From positions 247,522 through 311,521 of the forward strand of contig NZ_CANLTR010000002.1 of the NCBI RefSeq assembly GCF_947494055.1: a DNA stretch of 64,000 bases, written 5' to 3'. Positions 37,462 to 44,127 of this stretch are shown piece after piece. This DNA comes from an uncultured Jannaschia sp. (GTDB taxonomy: Bacteria; Pseudomonadota; Alphaproteobacteria; Rhodobacterales; Rhodobacteraceae). The first letter of the stretch is position 1. Every line of letters starts with the position of its first letter. Under the pieces are notes generated by a model, which ran no database searches, had not been told where the DNA came from, and saw only the letters and a list, made by a program, of their open reading frames with translations. A program made the position numbers and the translations under genes.

Positions 37462-38627
37462 CGGTATCCGTTCGACAGCAGGTGATCCCCGATCTCTGAC
37501 TGGGGCCGCGTCCGGGTGAAGCAGAGAAGCATCCCCGTCAACACTCCCATCGCGATGAGCGAGGACCCGCCGTAGCTGACGAACGGAAGCGTCATGCCCT
37601 TGGCCGGCAGCAGCCGGACTGCGACGCCCAGATTGATGAAGGCCTGGCTGGCGAGCAGCACGGTGAGCCCCGTTCCGGCGAGCCGGATGAACAGGTCCCG
37701 CTCGGCGCAGAGCCGCATGAGACAGCGCGCGGCGACGAAGCCGAAGAGCCCGACGATGCAGAGCACCATGACGAGACCGTATTCCTCGGCGGCGACGGCG
37801 ATGATGAAGTCGGTATGCGCGTCGGGCAGGATCCACTTCACCCGCCCCTCGTTGACCCCGGTGCCGAGGAAGCCGCCCTCGCGGATCGCGTCGATCGCGT
37901 AGCCCATCTGCGTGCGCGGATCGACCTCGGGCGACAGGAACCCGTCGATGCGGCGGGCGAAGTGCTCGGAATTGTGGTAGGCCAGGACGCCGACGCCCCC
38001 GACTGCCGCGACGACGCCGGTGAGCAGCAGGATCGGCGCGCCGGCAACGAAGTAGATCGCCGACCAAGCCACCACGGTCAGCATGGCCTGTCCGAAATCG
38101 GGCTGCAGCGCGAGGAACGCGATGACGAAGACGAGGATCGCGAAGCTGATCGCCCGGCCCGGGGGCCCGTCGGGTTCCGCCGCCGAGGCCATGAGCCAGG
38201 CGCACATGACGACGAAGACCGGCTTAAGGAACTCCGAGGGCTGCAGCGCGGCGAAGCCCAGCGAATACCACCGCGTCGCACCCTTGCCGAAATCGGTGCC
38301 GAGGATCGGCAGGAGCATCAGCGCGACGGCGGCGAGGAAGAACCCGATCACGCCGAGTCGACGGATCGTCTGCGGCGACAACATCGACGTCACCAGCATC
38401 ACCGCGAAGGCCATCCCTCCGAACAGCGCCTGTCGGTAAACGTAGTGGAAGGGTGGAAGGTTGTTGCGTTCCGCAAGCGGCACGCTCGCCGCGAAACCGA
38501 GGAGAAGGCCGATTGCGAAGAGCAGGACAAGGGCGCCGAGCACACCCTTGTCGAGCGTCCGCCACCAACGGGACACGATGGCCTCGCCCGGAAGGACGAC
38601 GACCGCGCCATGCGCGATTTCTGTCAT
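37458..38627 (-). CDS. ftsW: Peptidoglycan polymerase / cell division protein FtsW
   Basis: 389 residues with about ten membrane helices of the SEDS family, which polymerises glycan strands from lipid II at the septum. The family C-terminal region [20 protein letters not shown] and the central [11 protein letters not shown] are intact. It is the first gene of the minus-strand division run here. In most bacteria murD and mraY lie just upstream; here a SenC/SCO1-type gene is found instead, so ftsW should have its own promoter in the 93-bp gap (38628-38720). Confidence 0.96.
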   Translation of the reverse strand: MTEIAHGAVVVLPGEAIVSRWWRTLDKGVLGALVLLFAIGLLLGFAASVPLAERNNLPPFHYVYRQALFGGMAFAVMLVTSMLSPQTIRRLGVIGFFLAAVALMLLPILGTDFGKGATRWYSLGFAALQPSEFLKPVFVVMCAWLMASAAEPDGPPGRAISFAILVFVIAFLALQPDFGQAMLTVVAWSAIYFVAGAPILLLTGVVAAVGGVGVLAYHNSEHFARRIDGFLSPEVDPRTQMGYAIDAIREGGFLGTGVNEGRVKWILPDAHTDFIIAVAAEEYGLVMVLCIVGLFGFVAARCLMRLCAERDLFIRLAGTGLTVLLASQAFINLGVAVRLLPAKGMTLPFVSYGGSSLIAMGVLTGMLLCFTRTRPQSEIGDHLLSNGYR

Positions 38628-38720
38628 TTATCCGCCTGTAACTGTACTGCCCGCCCGGTTTTCCGGGTCTGATGAGATTAGCCTAGCGCAGCTTCGCGCT
38701 TGTGGCCAGCGTTTTACCGC

Positions 38721-39311
38721 CTATTGCAACACGCTCGCGATCTTGGCCTTGGCAGAGTCGGGATCCTCACCATACGAAATCAGATTCGCGACCCGGCCCT
38801 CCGCGTCGAGCACGAAGACCGAAGCGAAATGGTCGAGCGTGTAGTCGCCTTCGCCCAGTGGACGTTTCTGCCAATAGACGCGCCAGCTCCGCGCCATGTC
38901 CCAGACCGCCTCCGGCTCGCCCGTAATGCCGGTGATGCGGTCCGATTGCGGCGCGAGATAGTTCCGCAGGTACTCGACCGTGTCGCGTTCGGGATCAACG
39001 GTGACGAAGTAGGCGCCGACGTCCTCGGGAGCCGCGCCGAGGTCGTCGAGCCACGTCTCCATCTCGTAGACGGTCGTCGGACAGACCTCGGGGCAATGCG
39101 TGAAGCCGAAGAACAGAAGGCTCGGCCGTCCGGTAAAGGCCGCCTCGGTGATCGGCGCGCCGTCCTGATCGACCAGCTCGAACGGTGCGCCGAGCTCGGC
39201 GGCGACGACGGGCGACGCCCGGTCCTCCAGCACGAGACGCAGCGCGATACCCGCCGCGAGCGCAAGGATCGCGACGATGGCGGCGAAGAGGATCGTTCGG
39301 CTACGGGTCAT
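38721..39311 (-). CDS. SCO1/SenC family copper chaperone
   Basis: 196 residues. An N-terminal membrane anchor (TRTILFAAIVAILALAAGIAL) is followed by a thioredoxin-like domain with the Cu-binding pair CPEVC (Cys73, Cys77) and conserved His161 in YTLDHFAS. SCO proteins deliver copper to the CuA site of cytochrome c oxidase or act as redox partners. No oxidase gene is in the window. ATG 39311 has AAAGGACAGG upstream; a longer frame to 39362 lacks signal character. It is on the same strand as ftsW but functionally unrelated. Confidence 0.93.
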   Translation of the reverse strand: MTRSRTILFAAIVAILALAAGIALRLVLEDRASPVVAAELGAPFELVDQDGAPITEAAFTGRPSLLFFGFTHCPEVCPTTVYEMETWLDDLGAAPEDVGAYFVTVDPERDTVEYLRNYLAPQSDRITGITGEPEAVWDMARSWRVYWQKRPLGEGDYTLDHFASVFVLDAEGRVANLISYGEDPDSAKAKIASVLQ

Positions 39312-39616
39312 CGGCCTGTCCTTTCGGGGCGGGCGGTTCTCGTCCCGCCGGATGCCTGCCACCGACGTCCAGAAAGTTCAAACCCGCGGAAACCACAATT
39401 CGGTGACGTCCGGCGAAAGCAACGAACACAGCGCGTCGACCCGAGCCGGTCCATCGCCGTCCGATGCCCACGACAGGCCGTGCGTCTTGTCCGGACGATA
39501 AAGGCATACGCGGCATCCGCTTAAAATTGACGGTAAGAATGACGTGACGAACCGAGGGGGGATCGGCCAATAACCTGCTCGAGCGACTCGATGGGTCATC
39601 AGCAGAAAGCGAAACG

Positions 39617-39910
39617 ATGCGAGAACAGGATCTGGAGGTCGAAGTTCTGGAAGCGCTCCATGCCGGGCCGGAAGGCTACCGTGCGCTTATCCGCGACATC
39701 GCCTCGTCCTATCCCGAATACCCGGCCGAACATCTCGTCGCTGCCCTGACCCGCGTGGCGCAGCACATGGACGCGCTGATCCACAACGCCGGCCACCCGA
39801 CCAACGAGGCGCGACGCGCACGCAGGCTGGCCCGGAACCTTTCGGAATACATCGCCCGCGTCCCGAACAAGGACACGACGGTCACCGTCGGCGATCTGAC
39901 GACGCTTTAG
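39617..39910 (+). CDS. Small hypothetical protein, 97 aa
   Basis: Unrecognised soluble protein, mostly helical, with alternating acidic and basic patches (REQDLEVEVLEALHAGPEGY near the start and EARRARRLARNLSEY in the second half). No signal peptide, cysteine or membrane segment. The upstream site (AGAAAGCGAAACG) is only moderate. Coding character (steady reading frame of typical composition with no overlap) supports a real gene. It stands alone between the SenC-type gene and the next small ORF; the 254 bp upstream of it (39363-39616) hold no gene I can support. Confidence 0.6.
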   Translation: MREQDLEVEVLEALHAGPEGYRALIRDIASSYPEYPAEHLVAALTRVAQHMDALIHNAGHPTNEARRARRLARNLSEYIARVPNKDTTVTVGDLTTL

Positions 39911-40012
39911 CGCACCGAAACCACAGAGACGACGGGGCGAAGCCCCGGCCATAGCCGCGGCGAAGCCCGCGCCAGACGCAACGGTCAAAGACCACAACAT
40001 ATGGGGGGCAGA

Positions 40013-40246
40013 ATGCACCTTACCCGACACACCGCCAGCCGGACACCCACGCGCAGCGAGAGCCTGCTTCTGGTGACGCTGCTCATCGCCACCGCCGCGA
40101 CCGTCGTGCCGATCGGGCCCGCGGTGCGATCGCAGCCGTCCGACGGCTATCTGGAACTCTCTTCCCCCTGCGGCGAAGCCTGCACCGATGTGTCGGGCAT
40201 GCCCGCCGTCCCGGACGCGCGGATCGCTTCGATCTGGCGGCCATAG
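40013..40246 (+). CDS. Possible small membrane/secreted protein, 77 aa, overlapping the rpe 3' end
   Basis: ATG 40013 is preceded by GGGGGGCAGA. The product has a basic start, one hydrophobic segment (LLLVTLLIATAATVVPIGPAV, residues 18-38), then a short tail with two Cys (CGEACTD). The last 100 bp run antisense to the rpe C-terminal coding region. Either this ORF is spurious in its last third or the rpe tail is longer than needed. No homologue is recognised. Confidence 0.35.
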   Translation: MHLTRHTASRTPTRSESLLLVTLLIATAATVVPIGPAVRSQPSDGYLELSSPCGEACTDVSGMPAVPDARIASIWRP

Positions 40247-40890
40247 GCGGACGGCGCCGACGCGCTGCCGCCGTGGAAGATCGCCGAACCGGCCACGAGG
40301 ATGTCGGCCCCCGCCGCCGTCGCGAGAGGCGCGGTCAGGGCATCGATGCCGCCATCGACCTCGAGATGGATCGGGCGATCCCCGATCATGTACCGCAGCG
40401 TGCGGACCTTCTCGAGCTGCGTGTGCAGGAAACGCTGTCCGCCGAAACCCGGATTGACCGTCATGACGAGGATCAGGTCGACATCCTCCAGAAGCGGCGC
40501 AACGGCCCCGACCGGCGTTCCCGGGTTGAGGGCAAGCCCCGCCTTCGCGCCGCCCGCGCGGATCGCCTGAAGCGTTCGGTGGATATGCGGCCCGGCCTCG
40601 ACATGGGCGGTCAGGATATCGGCGCCGCTCTCGAGGAACGCATCGAGGAGCGGGTCGACCGGTGCGATCATCAGATGCACGTCCATCACCCCCGAGACAT
40701 GCGGGCGGAGCGCCTTGCACATCGCCGGGCCGAAGGTGATGTTCGGCACGAAATGGCCGTCCATCACGTCGACATGCACCCAGTCCGCGCCCTGCGCCTC
40801 CACGGCCCGGCATTCCGCGCCGAAATCGGCGAAGTCGCCGGCGAGGATCGACGGGGCGATCTTCAGGCTTCGATCGAAGGGGCGGGTCAT
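40147..40890 (-). CDS. rpe: Ribulose-phosphate 3-epimerase
   Basis: 247 residues. TIM-barrel metal enzyme that interconverts ribulose 5-phosphate and xylulose 5-phosphate (pentose phosphate and Calvin cycles). The N-terminal KIAPSILAGDFADFG, metal-binding HVDVMDGHFVPN, VNPGFGGQRF and the phosphate-binding loop at VAGSAIFHGG are intact. The family usually ends near 220-230 residues; here a polar tail of about 20 residues (SVQASPQGEESSR) is added, overlapping a convergent small ORF. ATG 40890 is the family start. Confidence 0.96.
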   Translation of the reverse strand: MTRPFDRSLKIAPSILAGDFADFGAECRAVEAQGADWVHVDVMDGHFVPNITFGPAMCKALRPHVSGVMDVHLMIAPVDPLLDAFLESGADILTAHVEAGPHIHRTLQAIRAGGAKAGLALNPGTPVGAVAPLLEDVDLILVMTVNPGFGGQRFLHTQLEKVRTLRYMIGDRPIHLEVDGGIDALTAPLATAAGADILVAGSAIFHGGSASAPSAYGRQIEAIRASGTAGMPDTSVQASPQGEESSR

Positions 40891-40919
40891 CGTGGCCTCC
40901 GGCGGGACGTGACCGCGCT

Positions 40920-41489
40920 CTACACGTGCGTCGCGGCGCCGAAAACCCCCGCTTCCGTCACGATCAGCGGGAGTTCCATATCGTGCTTCCCGCGCGGCAC
41001 GCGGTCCAGCCGCTGCGCCTCCAGTGCGAAGCCGATCACCGACGCCTCTCGCAACCCGGCCAGCGTCCGGTCGTAGAAGCCGCCCCCGTAACCGAGCCGT
41101 CCGCCCGCATCGTCGAACCCGACCATCGGGACGATCAGCACGTCCGGCACGCGCCATCCCCCCTCGACCGGGACCATGACCCCGAACGAGCCTTTCTCGA
41201 GCGGGCAACCCGGCCACCATTCGCGGAACCGCAGCGGCGCCCCCTTGGCAGTCACGATCGGCACGCAGATGCAATTGTCCTTCGCGAGCACGCGCATCGT
41301 CCCGAGCGGACTTGCCTCCGACCCGATCGGCAAATAGGCCGCGATCGTCCGCCCCCGCAGGCCGTGCAGTTGCGCGTAGAGCCGCGTGGCCGCCGCCGCC
41401 CGCGCCCGTTCGCCCGCGCCGTCGCGCGCGCGAAGGCAGGCTGCGCGCGATTGCGCCTTCAACGCGGTCAGATTATCGTCGTCCCCCAT
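40920..41489 (-). CDS. 5-formyltetrahydrofolate cyclo-ligase
   Basis: 189 residues. ATP-dependent conversion of 5-formyl-THF to 5,10-methenyl-THF. The ATP/substrate motif GYGGGFYDR, IVPMVGFDDAGGRLG and the N-terminal LKAQSRAACLRARD fit the family (fthC/ygfA type). It begins at ATG 41489, whose codon overlaps the start codon of the divergent VOC gene (shared CATG at 41487-41490). Its own ribosome site, inside the neighbour, is weak (AAAGACGATC). The frame is open upstream to 41612, but that part does not look like the family. Confidence 0.92.
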   Translation of the reverse strand: MGDDDNLTALKAQSRAACLRARDGAGERARAAAATRLYAQLHGLRGRTIAAYLPIGSEASPLGTMRVLAKDNCICVPIVTAKGAPLRFREWWPGCPLEKGSFGVMVPVEGGWRVPDVLIVPMVGFDDAGGRLGYGGGFYDRTLAGLREASVIGFALEAQRLDRVPRGKHDMELPLIVTEAGVFGAATHV

Positions 41490-42090
41490 GATCGTCTTTG
41501 ACCATCTCGCCGTCTCCGCCGCAACGCTGGAGGTGGGCATCGACCATGTCGACCGCGCACTCGGCCATCGTATGGGACCGGGAGGCCAGCACGCGCAAAT
41601 GGGCACGCACAATCGGCTCAGCGGCTTGGGCAGGAGCGAGTATCTCGAGGTGATCGCGATCGATTCCGACGCGCCGCCGCCGGGCCGCCCGCGATGGTTC
41701 GACCTCGACCGCAGGTCCGGGCCGCCCCGGATCGGGAACTGGATCGTCCGGACCGACGATCTCGACGCGCTGCTGCGCCGCTACCCCGAGGCAGGCATAC
41801 CGATAACGTTTACGCGGGGCGCGTATCGCTGGCGAATGGCTGTGCCTGACGACGGCATCCTGCCCTATGACGGCTGCTTTCCGGCCCTGATCGAGTGGCT
41901 GAGCCCCCCGCCCGTCTTCGCGGACGAAGGCCTGCGGCTGATCGCCCTGACCCTTCAGCATCCGGAGGCCGACGCGCTCGCCGGAATCCTCTCGGAGCTG
42001 CTCGACGATCCGCGCGTCGGCGTCGAGCCCGGCCCGACCCGGATCACCGCGGCCATCGACACGCCGCGGGGACTTCGGACCTTGACGTGA
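41488..42090 (+). CDS. VOC family protein (glyoxalase-like domain)
   Basis: 200 residues beginning IVFDHLAVSAATLEVGIDHV, the usual first strand of a glyoxalase-like (VOC, Glyoxalase_3-type) domain, with His5 as a likely metal ligand. It continues GGQHAQMGTHNRLSGLG and SEYLEVIAID, where a second His and a Glu fit the metal set. Substrate unknown. The start at 41488 overlaps the divergent folate enzyme's start codon; an in-frame ATG at 41386 would read through that gene with an Ala/Arg-rich leader and is rejected. The stop overlaps the next gene's GTG (GTGA). Confidence 0.85.
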   Translation: MIVFDHLAVSAATLEVGIDHVDRALGHRMGPGGQHAQMGTHNRLSGLGRSEYLEVIAIDSDAPPPGRPRWFDLDRRSGPPRIGNWIVRTDDLDALLRRYPEAGIPITFTRGAYRWRMAVPDDGILPYDGCFPALIEWLSPPPVFADEGLRLIALTLQHPEADALAGILSELLDDPRVGVEPGPTRITAAIDTPRGLRTLT

Positions 42091-42482
42091 CCGATTGCGT
42101 GGCCCCCAGTGTCGAACGGATTCAGGAAATGGCCGAAACGACGCGCAAGACGCTTCCTGTGCCCTTCGCGGGTGCCGCCGCGGAGGTAAGGATCGTCGTC
42201 GAGGATTGGCCGGCCGATGCGCTGCTCGAAGAGATGGAGATCACGGATGCCTACGACCTGACCGGACTCTACGAAGGCGTCCCCCTGACGGAACGCTCGG
42301 CCGATTGGCCGGAGCCTCCCTCGACGGTCACGCTGTTCCGTCGCCCGATCCTCGACGAATGGGCGGCGCGGGGCGACGTCACCCTGGACGCCCTCGTATC
42401 GCACGTGGTCGTCCACGAATTCGCGCACCATTTCGGCTGGTCCGACGATGAGATCGCGCGGATCGACCGGTGGTGGGACTGA
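42087..42482 (+). CDS. Zincin-like metallopeptidase family protein
   Basis: 131 residues with the HExxH zinc motif (HEFAH, residues 110-114) followed by HFGWSDDEI, matching the small minimal metallopeptidase family (PF06262/DUF1025 type) common in alphaproteobacteria and actinobacteria. The substrate is unknown and proteolysis is not shown for most members. GTG 42087 overlaps the VOC stop by 4 bp, so the two are co-translated. No signal peptide. Confidence 0.88.
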   Translation: MTDCVAPSVERIQEMAETTRKTLPVPFAGAAAEVRIVVEDWPADALLEEMEITDAYDLTGLYEGVPLTERSADWPEPPSTVTLFRRPILDEWAARGDVTLDALVSHVVVHEFAHHFGWSDDEIARIDRWWD

Positions 42483-42525
42483 GGTTGCGATACGATGTTC
42501 GCGCCACACCTGCCGGAACGCAGAA

Positions 42526-42545
42526 GGGCGCCGGCTAGGGCGCCC
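42526..42545. terminator. GC hairpin between convergent metallopeptidase and carD genes
   Basis: GGGCGCC (42526-42532) pairs with GGCGCCC (42539-42545) around GGCTAG; flanking GAACG and CGTTC can extend the stem across a bulge. It lies between two stop codons of convergent genes and could serve both. No good T-run on either side, so confidence is moderate. Confidence 0.55.
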
Positions 42546-42585
42546 CGTTCGCAGTCTTGATTCGGGTTGGGTGTTACCTTCCGAC

Positions 42586-43092
42586 TCAGGCAGCGGCGCG
42601 CGACATCAGGATTTCATCCACGGCCCTCAGCGCCCCGACCTCGTCCATGTCGTTCACCGCGGCGAGCTCGCGGGTCAGCCGGTCGAGGGCGGCTTCGTAG
42701 AGCTGCCGCTCGGAATAGGATTGCTCGCGCTGCTCGTCGTTGCGATGCAGGTCGCGTACGACTTCCGCGATGGCGATCAGGTCGCCGGAATTGATCTTGG
42801 CCTCGTATTCCTGCGCCCGGCGGGACCACATCGCGCGCTTCACGCGGGCCTTGCCCTTGAGGGTCGCCATCGCCTTGGTCACGACATCGGGCGACGACAG
42901 CGAGCGCATGCCAACGTCCTGCGCCTTGTTGGTCGGAACCCGCAGCGTCATCTTGTCTTTCGCGAAGGAAATGACGAACAATTCCAGTTCCAGCCCCGCG
43001 ACCGACTGCTTCTCGATGGACAGGATCTGACCCACGCCGTGGGCCGGATAGACGACGTAGTCGTTGGGGCGAAACTCGGATTTCTTGGACAT
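42586..43092 (-). CDS. carD: CarD family transcriptional regulator
   Basis: 168 residues. The N-terminal Tudor-like RNA-polymerase-interaction domain (EFRPNDYVVYPAHGVGQILSIEKQ) and a C-terminal helical DNA-binding domain (WSRRAQEYEAKINSGDLIAIAEVVRDL) match CarD/CdnL proteins, which stabilise open promoter complexes, notably at rRNA promoters. The second ATG (43092) is chosen: GAGG touches the first ATG (43098) directly. The 224-bp upstream gap (43099-43322) holds no gene and should carry its promoter. Confidence 0.95.
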   Translation of the reverse strand: MSKKSEFRPNDYVVYPAHGVGQILSIEKQSVAGLELELFVISFAKDKMTLRVPTNKAQDVGMRSLSSPDVVTKAMATLKGKARVKRAMWSRRAQEYEAKINSGDLIAIAEVVRDLHRNDEQREQSYSERQLYEAALDRLTRELAAVNDMDEVGALRAVDEILMSRAAA

Positions 43093-43322
43093 GGGCATCC
43101 TCTCGTCATGTAGTGCCGCTATCGGACGGCGGCACGAATGGACGACACCGGACCGGGTCCGGGTCGACCAACTGTCACATCTGAACTCGATCGCGCATTC
43201 AACCGAAAGTGGCGGATCACGCGAGGGTCAACCCCGCGATTGCGACAAGCATATCATAAAAATCGTATGCGGGAAAGTGTCACCAACACTGACCCACAGG
43301 CGCCGCGTTCACGTTCGCAGGA

Positions 43323-43658
43323 TCAGCCGCCCTCGCCCGGCGCCTCGGAGAACATCTCCATCTTCCCTTCCTTGCCGTCCATTTCCTCGGCATCGGGAAG
43401 CGGGTCCTTCTTGGTGATGATGACCGGCCAGATCTCGGAATACTTGCGGTTGAACTCCACCCACTTCTCCGTGTCAGGCTCGGTATCCGGACGGATCGCG
43501 TCGGCCGGGCATTCGGGCTCGCAGACGCCGCAATCGATGCATTCGTCGGGATGGATCACCAGCATGTTCTCGCCCTCGTAGAAGCAGTCCACGGGACAGA
43601 CTTCGACGCAGTCGGTATACTTGCAGGCGATGCAGGCGTCGTTGACGATGTAGGTCAT
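43323..43658 (-). CDS. fdxA: 7Fe ferredoxin FdxA
   Basis: 111 residues. Cysteines in [17 protein letters not shown] and [12 protein letters not shown] arrange one [3Fe-4S] and one [4Fe-4S] cluster, as in the Azotobacter-type 7Fe ferredoxins. A small soluble electron carrier. The extra C-terminal segment ([16 protein letters not shown]) is usual for the family. ATG 43658 is the family start. It lies 112 bp downstream of the S4-domain gene on the same strand. Confidence 0.96.
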   Translation of the reverse strand: MTYIVNDACIACKYTDCVEVCPVDCFYEGENMLVIHPDECIDCGVCEPECPADAIRPDTEPDTEKWVEFNRKYSEIWPVIITKKDPLPDAEEMDGKEGKMEMFSEAPGEGG

Positions 43659-43770
43659 GGCCGTTGTCCTTCCGAACGAGTCCGTGGGGCGATCTAGACC
43701 CGGCATGGCGCGGGTTCAAGGCGGGCCGGGTGGAACGCCGACCGTGCCACGCCAAGCTGCCGCCCGACCC

Positions 43771-44127
43771 TTATTCAGAACATAATCCGTCGCGTTCCGC
43801 ATCGAGGCGGCGCCGGTCCCGCCCGGTGGGACGCGGGCCCGCGCGCGGCACGGGCGGTGGCGTATGGTCGGCGTAGAGCGCCTGCGCCTCGCTGGCAGGC
43901 CCCCGACGCGTCCCCAGCGCGACGATCTCGACCACGCGGATGCGATCGCCTTGCGGGAAGGTAAGGCTGTCGCCGGGCGCGACCGAATGGGCGGGCTTCG
44001 TCAGGCGCTCCCCGTTGGCCCGCACGCGCCCTTCGGACACCACTTTGGCGGCCAGCGTGCGCGTCTTGTAGAAGCGCGCCTGCCAGAGCCACTTGTCGAT
44101 GCGCTGGCGCGTCGCGGCTTCGCTCAC
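43771..44127 (-). CDS. S4-domain RNA-binding protein (Hsp15-like)
   Basis: 118 residues. An S4 RNA-binding domain spans about residues 8-60 (RIDKWLWQARFYKTRTLAAKVV, then GRVRANGERLTKPAHSV), followed by a short strand region and a basic, proline-rich tail. E. coli Hsp15 (HslR) binds dissociated 50S subunits carrying nascent chains; a similar rescue role is inferred. The start overlaps the helicase stop by 4 bp, so it is coupled to an RNA helicase, which suits an RNA-related function. Confidence 0.9.
   Translation of the reverse strand: MSEAATRQRIDKWLWQARFYKTRTLAAKVVSEGRVRANGERLTKPAHSVAPGDSLTFPQGDRIRVVEIVALGTRRGPASEAQALYADHTPPPVPRAGPRPTGRDRRRLDAERDGLCSE

Noticed and set aside
38654..38667. CCCGG-TTTT-CCGGG hairpin between the SenC-type gene and ftsW
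   Set aside because: The stem is only 5 bp and no T-run follows on the minus strand; too weak to call a terminator.
43244..43270. GCATA...TATGC inverted repeat upstream of carD
   Set aside because: Only 5-bp arms around an AT-rich spacer; could belong to a promoter but not enough to call an operator.
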